Source: Prevotellaceae bacterium
Lineage (GTDB): Bacteria; Bacteroidota; Bacteroidia; Bacteroidales; Bacteroidaceae
DNA: 19,091 nucleotides
Reading direction: 5' to 3'
NCBI GenBank assembly: GCA_022508635.1
Contig: JAFLUV010000020.1
Span: 1 to 19,091 of the forward strand
Shown in pieces: positions 6,870-14,766 of the stretch (the first letter of the stretch is position 1; every line of letters starts with the position of its first letter). The notes under the pieces are model-generated. The model worked only from the letters and a program-made list of their open reading frames with translations, did no database searches and was not told the DNA's origin. The position numbers and the translations under genes are program-made.

Positions 6870-7181
6870 AGCAAAAAAACTGAAAGTTATGGCATTTGAG
6901 GTTTATTTTATTGTTTGTCATGACTCAACTGCATTTTTCTGCTTTCTTTGTTTTAGAATGAAAGACATCGTAACTTTTAATCCTAATTGGACATTAGAAC
7001 TATCGTTTCCTTAATTATTGTGCTGTTTTACAAAGATTTTGTATTACGGAAATCAGAAATTATAAAAATTAGGCAGACTGGGCAAAAATTACGGACTAAC
7101 TGGACAACAAAAATTCTCCAACTGGAGCGCAAAAAATTATTACTTCGTTTCTCCACAGAGCAAAAACAGGTGTAACGCAAC

Positions 7182-7212
7182 TTGTCTAAATGAGATGAAT
7201 TTTGTACCTTTG
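7182..7212 (+). promoter_or_regulatory. Promoter of the por (type IX secretion) operon
   Basis: TACCTTTG at 7205-7212 is a perfect TAnnTTTG box. TTG at 7182-7184 lies exactly 20 bases upstream, the same spacing and the same -7 octamer as the pheA operon promoter. Transcription would begin near 7218, leaving an untranslated leader of about 55 bases before porP. Confidence 0.75.
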
Positions 7213-7272
7213 CAAAAATTATACACAGACTAATACAATAAAGCAAGTATAACTCACGTTATTTAATGTAGG

Positions 7273-8211
7273 ATGAAAAGATTGCTCTGGATAGGAATGT
7301 TCATCGTGACCCTCACGACAAGGGCACAATTCGATGCAGCGTTTACCAATATCTGGGCACTGCAATCCTTCCATAATCCCGCAGCGGCGGGACTGGACAG
7401 CAAGTTGAATGTACAGGGTGTTTATAGTCTTCAGATGCTGGGATTTGAGGGTGCCCCCAGTACAATGCTCATCAATGCCGATATGCCGCTCTTTTTCATC
7501 GGACCTAAACACGGTGTAGGCATGGCTTTCACAAACGATGCCATTGGCGCCTTCTCCAACAAAAAGATACAGCTCCAATATGCCTATCACCACAAGCTTT
7601 GGGGAGGTCGTGCAAGCATCGGCGTGCGTCCGGCACTCTTAATGATCGGCTTCAACGGATCGAAGATAGACTTGGCAGAACCTGGAGACCCAGCTTTCGC
7701 CACAAGCGACGTGAAAGGCAATTCCTTCGATTTGGATGTCGGCCTGCGATACACATACAAGAAGCTTTGGTACGCGGGTGCCAGTGCCATTCACGTGCTC
7801 GGCCCGACGACTAAGTTGGGAGATGACAAGACACACGAGGTAAGCATTGATCCGACATTCATATTGCAGGGAGGCTACAACCTCGCACTCCGACATCCTC
7901 GCTACAAAATAGCCATGGATGCCATGCTACGCTCCGATTTGCAGAACTGGCGAGGCGACATTGACGCACGTCTGCTCTACGATGGTGAAAAGCATAAACT
8001 CTATGGAGGTCTCATGTACAGCCCAACCATTAGCGTCGGCCTTTTGCTCGGGTTTGACTTCCATGGTATTAACATCGGATACTCCTACGAAGTCTATACA
8101 GGCGGTATAGGAGCTCTTAACGGAACACACGAAATCGTCATCGGATACCAGCATGACCTGGATGTCTTCAAAAAGGGGAAGAACCTCCACAAAGCTGTCC
8201 GGATACTATGA
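7273..8211 (+). CDS. porP: PorP/SprF family type IX secretion outer-membrane protein
   Basis: The 312-residue product has a signal peptide (MKRLLWIGMFIVTLTTRAQ) followed by the family's opening pattern: a QF...NP segment (SFHNPAAAGLDSK) and a series of amphipathic beta strands typical of an outer-membrane barrel. It is a structural or assembly partner of the type IX secretion machinery and, in Porphyromonas gingivalis, of the surface-bound PorE/PorP assembly. It is the first gene of the cluster, with its own promoter 61 bases upstream. A 90-base gap with a short hairpin and AT-rich repeats separates it from porK, so its expression could be tuned separately. Confidence 0.9.
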   Translation: MKRLLWIGMFIVTLTTRAQFDAAFTNIWALQSFHNPAAAGLDSKLNVQGVYSLQMLGFEGAPSTMLINADMPLFFIGPKHGVGMAFTNDAIGAFSNKKIQLQYAYHHKLWGGRASIGVRPALLMIGFNGSKIDLAEPGDPAFATSDVKGNSFDLDVGLRYTYKKLWYAGASAIHVLGPTTKLGDDKTHEVSIDPTFILQGGYNLALRHPRYKIAMDAMLRSDLQNWRGDIDARLLYDGEKHKLYGGLMYSPTISVGLLLGFDFHGINIGYSYEVYTGGIGALNGTHEIVIGYQHDLDVFKKGKNLHKAVRIL

Positions 8212-8237
8212 CAAAAAGGATAGAATTATTCGAACTT

Positions 8238-8281
8238 CCCGGATTTCCGGGCAAATTAAGGAATTAAGGAAAAATTAAGGA
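8238..8281 (+). repeat. Small palindrome and three AATTAAGGA repeats in the porP-porK gap
   Basis: CCCGGATTTCCGGG at 8238-8251 is a palindrome that can form a short stem. It is followed by AATTAAGGA three times, at 8254-8262, 8262-8270 and 8273-8281. The last copy ends 20 bases before the porK ATG. The repeats contain AAGGA, which resembles a ribosome-binding core, but they are too far from the start to serve as the normal site. Confidence 0.6.
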
Positions 8282-8301
8282 ATACATATATAATAATTAA
8301 T

Positions 8302-9825
8302 ATGAAGACAAGAAGTCTGCTTTTAGTGGTTGCAGCCATCTGCTGCTTGGCTCTTGGCTCATGCCTCGGTTCCAACTCATCGGCTAACGCCGTAGGAGGC
8401 GAACTGACTGGCGTCAGAGGCACCTCCGTTTCTGAACCCACTCCTTTCGGCATGGTGCCTGTACACAAAGGCTCCCTTAAAATTGGTCTCGAGAAGAATG
8501 ATACGCTCTGGGGTACAGAGTTCCCCATACGCGACATCAGTGTGGACGGTTTCTGGATGGACCAGCATGAGGTGAGCAACGCCAAGTACCGCCAATTCGT
8601 TAATTGGGTACGCGATAGCATCATCCGCGAACGCCTGGCCGACCCAGCCTATGGTGGTGACGAGACATACAAAATAGAAGAGGACAAAGAGGGCAATCCC
8701 ATCACGCCTCACCTCGACTGGAGTAAGAGCATACCCTGGCGCAAAGCTAACGAGGACGAAGACCGTGCCATACAAAGCGTCTACACTATCCACCCCATTG
8801 ACGGAACAAAGATGCTTGACGCAAGCCAAATGAACTATCGGTACGAAATCTACGACTATGTAGCTGCAGCACAACGCAAATATCGCCTCAACCCCGAAGA
8901 GCGTGACCTCAATACAGATCATGCTATTTCGAACGAAGAGGTCATCATCAGCAAGGACACCGCATGGATTGATGACGACGGACACATCCAGCGCCAGACC
9001 ATCACGCGCCCTCTCTCCGGACCATGGGACTTCCTTAATACCTACATCGTCAACATCTATCCAGACACCACCTGCTGGGTCAACGACTTTCAGAACGCCA
9101 ACAACGAACGCTACATGAAGCTCTATTTCTCCAATCCTGCCTTTGATGATTACCCTGTAGTAGGCGTAACATGGGAGCAGGCAAACGCCTTCTGCGCATG
9201 GCGCACAAACTTTCTAATGAAAGGTCTGGGCGGATATGCACGGCAAATACAGCGCTACCGCCTACCAACCGAAGTGGAATGGGAGTTCGCTGCACGCGGC
9301 AAAGAAGGGAATCCTTTCCCTTGGGAAAGCCTTGAAGTCAAGAGCGACAAAGGATGCTACTATGCCAACTTCAAGCCTGACCGAGGCAATTACACACAGG
9401 ATGGATCGCTCATCACCAGCAAGTGTGGCATTTTTAGCGCCAACAGCAATGGTCTCTATGACATGGCAGGCAATGTGGCAGAGTGGACCAGTACCGTCTA
9501 TACTGAAGCAGGCGTGGAAAGCATGGCAGACATGAACCCAGAACTCTCTTATAACGCGGCTCTGGAAGACCCCTATCGCCTAAAGAAGAAGTCCGTCCGC
9601 GGCGGATCGTGGAAGGATCCCGAAAGCATGATACGCAGTGCATGGCGTGCATACGAATACCAGAACCAGCCCCGAAGCTTCATCGGTTTCCGCTGTGTAC
9701 GTACAATGATCAACGACAAGGCTGGCGTAAACAGAGCATCTGGAAGTTCGTCCAAGAGTAGTAGCAAAAGTACGAAAGGATCTTCTACTGGACAGGCACT
9801 AAGCGCACGCAAAGTACGTCGCTAA
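8302..9825 (+). CDS. porK: Type IX secretion lipoprotein PorK/GldK
   Basis: The 507-residue product begins with a lipoprotein signal ending in LALGSC, with C21 as the lipidated residue. The rest is a formylglycine-generating-enzyme (SUMF1)-like fold: an opening FWMDQHEVSNAKYRQFV segment, YRLPTEVEWEFAARG in the middle, GLYDMAGNVAEWT, and VRGGSWKDP with IGFRCVR near the end. The catalytic cysteine pair of true formylglycine enzymes is absent, as expected for PorK, which is structural. PorK and PorN form large rings under the outer membrane in P. gingivalis. A long insertion at about 100-250 separates the first motifs from the core. Residues 479-507 are a Ser/Lys-rich tail ending SARKVRR, which resembles the end of PorN. 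Confidence 0.94.
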   Translation: MKTRSLLLVVAAICCLALGSCLGSNSSANAVGGELTGVRGTSVSEPTPFGMVPVHKGSLKIGLEKNDTLWGTEFPIRDISVDGFWMDQHEVSNAKYRQFVNWVRDSIIRERLADPAYGGDETYKIEEDKEGNPITPHLDWSKSIPWRKANEDEDRAIQSVYTIHPIDGTKMLDASQMNYRYEIYDYVAAAQRKYRLNPEERDLNTDHAISNEEVIISKDTAWIDDDGHIQRQTITRPLSGPWDFLNTYIVNIYPDTTCWVNDFQNANNERYMKLYFSNPAFDDYPVVGVTWEQANAFCAWRTNFLMKGLGGYARQIQRYRLPTEVEWEFAARGKEGNPFPWESLEVKSDKGCYYANFKPDRGNYTQDGSLITSKCGIFSANSNGLYDMAGNVAEWTSTVYTEAGVESMADMNPELSYNAALEDPYRLKKKSVRGGSWKDPESMIRSAWRAYEYQNQPRSFIGFRCVRTMINDKAGVNRASGSSSKSSSKSTKGSSTGQALSARKVRR

Positions 9826-9866
9826 CAATTCATTAAATAAACACTCACCGATAATATCATTAAGCA

Positions 9867-10727
9867 ATGAATCCTATAGCCAAAGTGCAGAAATGGATGG
9901 ACTCCCCATCCGGACAAGTTTTCATGAACTATGCCTACAGCTGGGGCGCAGCAGTAGTCATACTTGGTACACTCTTCAAACTGACACACATCCCTGGTGC
10001 CAACACAATGCTCTTCATTGGCATGGGTACGGAGGTGTTCGTATTCTTCATCTCTGGTTTTGAGAAAACCTACGAAAAAATACCCCGTACCGAGGGGGAA
10101 GGAACGGCTCTTGCCGGACAGCCCATCATGGTGGCAGGCGGTTCGCCAATGCCAGAAAGAGCTGAGATGCCGGAAGGTTCCATAGTCATTGGAGGTGGAA
10201 CAAGCACCGTAGGCAGCAGTATAACCGCACCCGCAGGAAACATAGACCCCGATGCGCTTGCAGCTGGCACAGGTCTGAGCGCGGCAGCAGCCAACCTCGC
10301 TGCAGCAGGTCAAGCCGCAGCACAGGCACAACTCGCATTGGAACAGATACAGAACGGAGGCGTAGCCATAGATCCTAATCAGGTCAAGGCCACAGATCCC
10401 ACTGCCATCGAAGAGGCAATCAAGAATTATACTGAAGAACTCACCGAACTTACCGATGTGCTGACACGTGTCAGGAAGCAGGCTGAGCGTATGACCACAG
10501 ACAGCGAGGAAATGGAGAACCTCAATCGCTCTCTCACAGGCATTGCTACCGTTTACGAGTTACAGCTACGCAACATCAGCAAGCAGGTAGGCACCATAGA
10601 ACAGATTGATGAGCAGACACGTCGCATGGCTCACCAGATAGAAGAGCTTAACAACGTCTATGCACGCATGATAGGCGCTCTCACTATCAACATGGGCGGT
10701 GCAGCAGGTACACAAAACGAGCAGTAA
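9867..10727 (+). CDS. porL: Type IX secretion motor protein PorL/GldL
   Basis: The 286-residue protein has two membrane helices near its N-terminus, at about 22-42 and 47-66. E56 sits in the second (GMGTEVFVFF), where GldL has the membrane-embedded glutamate needed for proton-driven motion. With PorM it forms the inner-membrane motor that powers secretion and gliding. The cytoplasmic part begins with a Gly/Ala/Pro-rich stretch at about 80-170, including runs such as LSAAAANLAAAGQAAAQAQ. A probable helical, coiled-coil segment rich in Glu, Gln and Arg follows at about 190-275. The gene starts 41 bases after porK and is clearly in the same operon. Confidence 0.93.
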   Translation: MNPIAKVQKWMDSPSGQVFMNYAYSWGAAVVILGTLFKLTHIPGANTMLFIGMGTEVFVFFISGFEKTYEKIPRTEGEGTALAGQPIMVAGGSPMPERAEMPEGSIVIGGGTSTVGSSITAPAGNIDPDALAAGTGLSAAAANLAAAGQAAAQAQLALEQIQNGGVAIDPNQVKATDPTAIEEAIKNYTEELTELTDVLTRVRKQAERMTTDSEEMENLNRSLTGIATVYELQLRNISKQVGTIEQIDEQTRRMAHQIEELNNVYARMIGALTINMGGAAGTQNEQ

Positions 10728-10797
10728 AAGTCGCAGGACACAAGCAAAGACTTTCTGATTCCACATAGACTTTTCAGAACATTCAGACATCAAAGCA

Positions 10798-12363
10798 ATG
10801 CCCATAAAGAAAAAAAGGATTTCTCCACGTCAGAAGATGATCAACCTGATGTACGTCGTACTGATGGCAATGCTCGCCCTCAATGTATCAAGTGACGTGC
10901 TCAACGGTTTCTCCCTCGTGGCAGACGGACTAAAGAAAAGTGCCGAAAATGCCTCCAAGGTCAACAAAGGCATTTACAACACCTTTGACCAGCAAATGAA
11001 AGACAATCCGGCAAAGGTAAAAGAATGGTACGACAAGGCACAATACGTGCGTAGCATGAGCGACTCACTTTACAATCTGGCAGAGGAGCTCAAGGTTACC
11101 ATTGTCCGTAAGAGTGACGGAAAGGATGCCGATGTCAACAATATACACAACCGCGAAGATCTTGAAGCGAGCACACAGGTGATGCTTGCTCCCGGCACAG
11201 GACGCGGCGAAGAGCTCTACAAAGCTATCAATCGCTATCGCGACCGCATCGTACAGATGGTGACAGACAAAGAGAAAAAGGAAATCATCATCAGTAACCT
11301 TGACACCGAGGTGCCAGCTCAGGCTAAAGTGTTGGGAAAAAATTGGCAAGAATATGCCTTTGAAAACATGCCTACGGCTGCTGCCGTAACGCTACTCACG
11401 AAGCTTCAGAACGATGTGCGCTATGCAGAGGGTGAAGTGTTGCATAACCTTATTAGCAATGTCGATGTCAAGGATATCCGAGTAAACCAGCTTAACGCAT
11501 ATGTTATCCCCAATACCCAGACGGTTGTGCAGGGTGGACGCTTTAGTGCACAAATCATCATGGCTGCCGTCGATACTACACGTCGCCCAACCATCTATAT
11601 TGGCGGTAAACAGATACAGAGCGACAAGGGCTATTACGAGACTATATGTAGCAAGACCGGTGATTTCACGTTCAGCGGTTATATCGAAATGTTGAATGGC
11701 TCAGGAGAAACGGTTCGTCGTGATTTTTCTCAAAAATATAGTGTTGTGGCTCCCAGTGCAACTGTCAGCGCAGACATCATGAATGTGCTCTATGCAGGCT
11801 ATGACAACCCAATGAGTATCTCTGTACCTGGCATTCCTAATAGTAAGTTGCGCGTAAGCATGACAGGCGGCACTTTTGAGCAGAAAGGCGAGGGCAAATA
11901 TAATGCACGGCCCACGACACCTGGCGGCGAGGCAGTCGTCACCGTTTCTGCAGAGAACGAGGGACGGATGCAAGAGATGGGCAAATTCACCTTCCGCATA
12001 CGCAAGTTGCCTGACCCGACAGCATATATCGCATATGCCGGTGAAGCTGGCGACGAGAACCGATTCAAAGGCGGAAGCCTCTCGAAACAGGTACTTATGG
12101 CAACCGAAGGTATTGGAGCCGCCATTGACGACGGATTACTTAACATCGTTTTCCGTGTCAACAGCTTTGAGACGGTTTTCTACGATGCAATGGGCAATGC
12201 CATTCCCTACAAGAGTAACGGTGCAAATTTCTCCGACCAACAAAAGTCACTGATGCGCGGTTTGGCACGCAACAAACGATTCTATATCTCCCAGATACAC
12301 GCCACGGGTCCTGATGGCATAGAGCGTACGCTGGACGGTGCCATGGAAATCATTATCAAATAA
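10798..12363 (+). CDS. porM: Type IX secretion motor protein PorM/GldM
   Basis: The 521-residue product carries the family's hallmark N-terminus: a basic cytoplasmic start (KKKRISPRQK), one membrane helix at about 14-32 (INLMYVVLMAMLALNV) and the SSDVLNGF segment just after it. The periplasmic remainder should form the elongated chain of domains that reaches from the PorL motor to the PorK-PorN ring. The length matches the family (about 510-530). R11 in the PRQK segment is a candidate for the conserved arginine next to the motor glutamate of PorL; this pairing is inferred. It starts 70 bases after porL. Confidence 0.95.
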   Translation: MPIKKKRISPRQKMINLMYVVLMAMLALNVSSDVLNGFSLVADGLKKSAENASKVNKGIYNTFDQQMKDNPAKVKEWYDKAQYVRSMSDSLYNLAEELKVTIVRKSDGKDADVNNIHNREDLEASTQVMLAPGTGRGEELYKAINRYRDRIVQMVTDKEKKEIIISNLDTEVPAQAKVLGKNWQEYAFENMPTAAAVTLLTKLQNDVRYAEGEVLHNLISNVDVKDIRVNQLNAYVIPNTQTVVQGGRFSAQIIMAAVDTTRRPTIYIGGKQIQSDKGYYETICSKTGDFTFSGYIEMLNGSGETVRRDFSQKYSVVAPSATVSADIMNVLYAGYDNPMSISVPGIPNSKLRVSMTGGTFEQKGEGKYNARPTTPGGEAVVTVSAENEGRMQEMGKFTFRIRKLPDPTAYIAYAGEAGDENRFKGGSLSKQVLMATEGIGAAIDDGLLNIVFRVNSFETVFYDAMGNAIPYKSNGANFSDQQKSLMRGLARNKRFYISQIHATGPDGIERTLDGAMEIIIK

Positions 12364-12428
12364 GACATAGCATGATAGCATGCATTTCCTCAATAACATA
12401 ATATATGGAACAACGAAACAAATGTAAT

Positions 12429-13481
12429 ATGAAGCGCATACTTTCTTTCGTAATGGTCACGCTCGTCGTGGCAATTGCTGCACAAGCTCAGCCGGCAAAG
12501 CGTCGTGTTACTACACCTGAAAAAACAGAGCAGGTTACCACTGACCGCGCATCGCTCATGTTTCCCACTGCAGCCACCATGCCTGATGACGTAGTTTGGA
12601 AACGCGATATCTATCGCCAGCTTGACTTGAAAGAGGATAAGAACGCACCGATGTACTATCCCGTGGAGCCGATGGGAAGACAGGTAAACCTATTTACCTA
12701 TCTGTTCCGCCTTATCCTCACCGGTCGCGTCAATGCTTATACCTATAAGCCTGATGGCAACGAATCATTTGAAGAAAAAGATAAACTCACTGTAAAGGAC
12801 ATGCTAGAACGCTACGGCATTTACTACGAAGAAAACGACGGCAAACTTATTGTTGCCGACAGCGACGTACCAAGTGCTGAAGCCACACGCTATTACCTCA
12901 AGGAGAGTATCTACATGGATCAGCGTACCGGCACTTTTACGACCAAAGTGACAGCACTCTGCCCCATTCTCATGCGTGGAGCTGACGAGTTCAGTACCGA
13001 TGCAACACCCTATCCCCTCTTCTGGATTAGATACGACGACGTAGCTCCATGGCTTGCTAAATTGCCCATGATGGCAAGTAACCTGAACAATGTCACTAAC
13101 ATGACGGCAGCCGATTATTTTGCCATGAACCGCTATGAAGGTAAAATCTACAAGACGAGCAATATGCAGGGCAAGGTGCTTGCCAACTATTGCCTCACTG
13201 ACAGCGACATGGTAGCAGAACAAACACGCATCGAGAAGCAGATTGGTGACTTTGAGAAGAACATATGGGGCAATGGTTTCCTATCCGACACGACAAAGAA
13301 GGACAGCCTCGATGCCCAAATGATGACTGAAGAGAGAAAATCCTCCAAGGGTCTCTTTTTGAGCAGCAAGAGTAAGTCCAACGGAACAAGCATAGCAACC
13401 CAAGATAAGGAAAAGAAAGAAAAGAGTGAGCCAACTACCAATACCGCTCCTCGAGTTAGTGCTCGCCGCCAGAGAAGATAG
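12429..13481 (+). CDS. porN: Type IX secretion periplasmic ring protein PorN/GldN
   Basis: The 350-residue product has a clear signal peptide (MKRILSFVMVTLVVAIAAQAQ) and then the GldN-family region: WKRDIYRQLDL, NAPMYYPVEP, VNLFTYLFRLILTGRVNAY. PorN binds PorK to form the periplasmic ring and contacts PorM. I chose the ATG at 12429 over the one at 12405 because the eight extra residues (MEQRNKCN) would spoil an otherwise typical signal peptide; either is possible. The last 45 residues are low-complexity, rich in Lys, Ser and Thr, and end SARRQRR, echoing the PorK tail. This is the last gene of the cluster. Confidence 0.93.
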   Translation: MKRILSFVMVTLVVAIAAQAQPAKRRVTTPEKTEQVTTDRASLMFPTAATMPDDVVWKRDIYRQLDLKEDKNAPMYYPVEPMGRQVNLFTYLFRLILTGRVNAYTYKPDGNESFEEKDKLTVKDMLERYGIYYEENDGKLIVADSDVPSAEATRYYLKESIYMDQRTGTFTTKVTALCPILMRGADEFSTDATPYPLFWIRYDDVAPWLAKLPMMASNLNNVTNMTAADYFAMNRYEGKIYKTSNMQGKVLANYCLTDSDMVAEQTRIEKQIGDFEKNIWGNGFLSDTTKKDSLDAQMMTEERKSSKGLFLSSKSKSNGTSIATQDKEKKEKSEPTTNTAPRVSARRQRR

Positions 13482-13501
13482 GCTTACCCATTTGAATACA
13501 G

Positions 13502-13541
13502 TGCGTCGTGTCATTCCTTCTTTCAGGGAAGATGCGACGCA
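13502..13541 (+). terminator. Hairpin after porN, possible weak terminator
   Basis: TGCGTCG at 13502-13508 pairs with CGACGCA at 13535-13541. CAT/ATG and TCC/GGA pairs continue the stem inward around a T-rich loop. No T-run follows, so its role as the terminator of the por operon is uncertain; it might instead partly separate por from tcdA. Confidence 0.4.
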
Positions 13542-13565
13542 ATGCTATGATAAAGAAAGTTCAAG

Positions 13566-14480
13566 ATGAATAAAGGAACTGCTGTCCGACAAGCGGACGA
13601 GAAAGAAAACAATAGAATCATAAACAAAAAGATTGATCGTCTGCAGAAAGATAAGGGCATAGAAGGAGCAATATTTCGCCGGACAGAACTACTTATAGGA
13701 GAGGAAGCGATGACAGAACTCTCCGATAAGAAGGTTATTATCTTTGGTGTCGGTGGCGTTGGTTCATGGTGTGCGGAGAGCCTTATTCGTTCTGGTATAC
13801 GACAGCTGACGATTGTCGATTCCGACCGCGTCTGCATAACAAATGTCAACCGCCAACTGATGGCTACCATGCGAACCATAGGACAAGTGAAGGTGGATGC
13901 TTTGCGAGAACGACTGCTGAGTATCAACCCTCAAGCAGATATAATGGCCATGCAGCGTATATTTACAAAAGAAACTGCAGAGGAGTTTAACCTCGATAGC
14001 TATGACTATATTATAGATGCCATTGACTCTCTTTCTGATAAAGCCTTGCTCATCGAGCTGGCTTGCAAGACACGTGCGCGATTGTTCTCCTCAATGGGAG
14101 CTGCACTGAAGATGGATCCCACACGTATCCATGTGGCAGAGTTTTGGAAAGTAACAGGCGACCCTCTGGCACGTGCTCTGCGCAATCGCTTCAAACGACT
14201 AAAAGTGTTCCCAAAACGGAAATTCCAGTGTGTATTCTCTGACGAATTACTTCCGAACAAAGGACAGAATGCAACCTGTGGAACAGGACAATGTTTATGT
14301 CCAAAGGCAAAGGAAGGACCTGGAGACCCTGTTTTGGTAAATCATGAATGGTGTTCATCCAAAGCACAGATAAATGGCACATTGGCTCATATCACCGCCA
14401 TTTTCGGCTTTATGCTGGCAGGATTAGTAATGACTGACGTTGTTAACTCAACAATATCCCAAAAAGGAAATAATATATAA
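13566..14480 (+). CDS. tcdA: tRNA threonylcarbamoyladenosine dehydratase (TcdA/YgdL family)
   Basis: This E1-like enzyme uses ATP to cyclise t6A at position 37 of tRNAs into its cyclic form. The 304-residue protein shows RTELLIGEEAM at 39-49, the nucleotide-binding loop GVGGVGS at 61-67, VDSDRV at 84-89, the signature NVNRQL at 93-98 and DAID at 151-154. The C-terminal helix region (AHITAIFGFMLAG) is typical. It is longer than the E. coli protein by about 35 residues, mainly through a charged N-terminal extension before RTELL. No in-frame ATG, GTG or TTG lies between residue 1 and the conserved start, so the extension seems real. C238, C243, C245 and C263 cluster in the C-terminal third. Confidence 0.9.
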   Translation: MNKGTAVRQADEKENNRIINKKIDRLQKDKGIEGAIFRRTELLIGEEAMTELSDKKVIIFGVGGVGSWCAESLIRSGIRQLTIVDSDRVCITNVNRQLMATMRTIGQVKVDALRERLLSINPQADIMAMQRIFTKETAEEFNLDSYDYIIDAIDSLSDKALLIELACKTRARLFSSMGAALKMDPTRIHVAEFWKVTGDPLARALRNRFKRLKVFPKRKFQCVFSDELLPNKGQNATCGTGQCLCPKAKEGPGDPVLVNHEWCSSKAQINGTLAHITAIFGFMLAGLVMTDVVNSTISQKGNNI

Positions 14481-14766
14481 TCGCTAGCATAAATCAAGCA
14501 TATACGACGTTCTATCAAGCGTGCTGGAACTGCATTCCCAACAGCATGGGTTATTCAATAAATTGTTGTCATGAAAATACCCTCCCATTTTCACTCGAGT
14601 CAAATCATCGATTCACTCGAGTCAAATGATGATTTCACTCGAGTGAACAGGGTAATTCACCCGAGTGATCTTAAACATCCACCCGAGTGAAAGGAAAAAG
14701 ACACTCGGGTGTACCCATTTCACGAGAAATTCGTCGAACTCACGTTAAATTACAGTTACGGCGGTG
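14481..14766. other. Convergent intergenic region around the palindrome array
   Basis: This is the gap between the tcdA stop and the stop codon of the minus-strand barrel gene. The left part (14481-14590) is AT-rich with a weak inverted repeat (TGCTG at 14522-14526, CAGCA at 14542-14546). The middle is the 22-bp array, and the right 50 bases show nothing I recognise. No ordinary hairpin-plus-T-run terminator is visible for either gene, so the array may serve that purpose. Confidence 0.6.
14591..14712. repeat. Six 12-bp palindromic sites with exact 22-bp spacing
   Basis: The sites start at 14591, 14613, 14635, 14657, 14679 and 14701, exactly 22 bases apart with no drift. Copies 1 and 2 read TCACTCGAGTCA and copy 3 reads TCACTCGAGTGA, a perfect palindrome. 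Copy 4 is TCACCCGAGTGA, copy 5 CCACCCGAGTGA and copy 6 ACACTCGGGTGT. The 10-base spacers are mostly unrelated. Copy 6 is reversed relative to 4 and 5: CACCCGAGTG at 14680-14689 and CACTCGGGTG at 14702-14711 form a perfect 10-bp inverted repeat. A second stem, 14596-14609 with 14628-14641, has 13 of 14 pairs. The array lies between two convergent genes. Roles to consider are a protein-binding array, a two-way terminator or a decayed repeat element. Confidence 0.9.

Larger units (their letters stand above)
6815..7272. other. AT-rich divergent intergenic region between glyS and porP
   Basis: This stretch of about 460 bases is much richer in A and T than the genes on either side. It holds the glyS promoter at its left end (minus strand) and the porP promoter at its right end (plus strand). 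A 62-codon open frame at 6987-7175 has a low-complexity Lys/Leu/Ile translation and no supporting context, so I do not call it a gene. No RNA gene or long repeat was recognised in the middle. Confidence 0.6.

Noticed and set aside
6815..6990. T-box or similar tRNA-sensing leader before glyS
   Set aside because: The leader is short and AT-rich and shows none of the conserved T-box sequence; such elements are not expected in this phylum.
6987..7175. 62-codon gene in the glyS-porP gap
   Set aside because: AT-rich region, Lys/Leu/Ile-rich translation and no ribosome site or family resemblance; most likely chance.
8302..9825. Active formylglycine-generating enzyme
   Set aside because: The SUMF1-like fold is present but the catalytic cysteine motif is missing, and the gene lies in the por cluster, so it is structural PorK.
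14591..14712. CRISPR array
   Set aside because: Repeats are 12 bases and palindromic, spacers are 10 bases, and there are no cas genes; the dimensions do not fit CRISPR.
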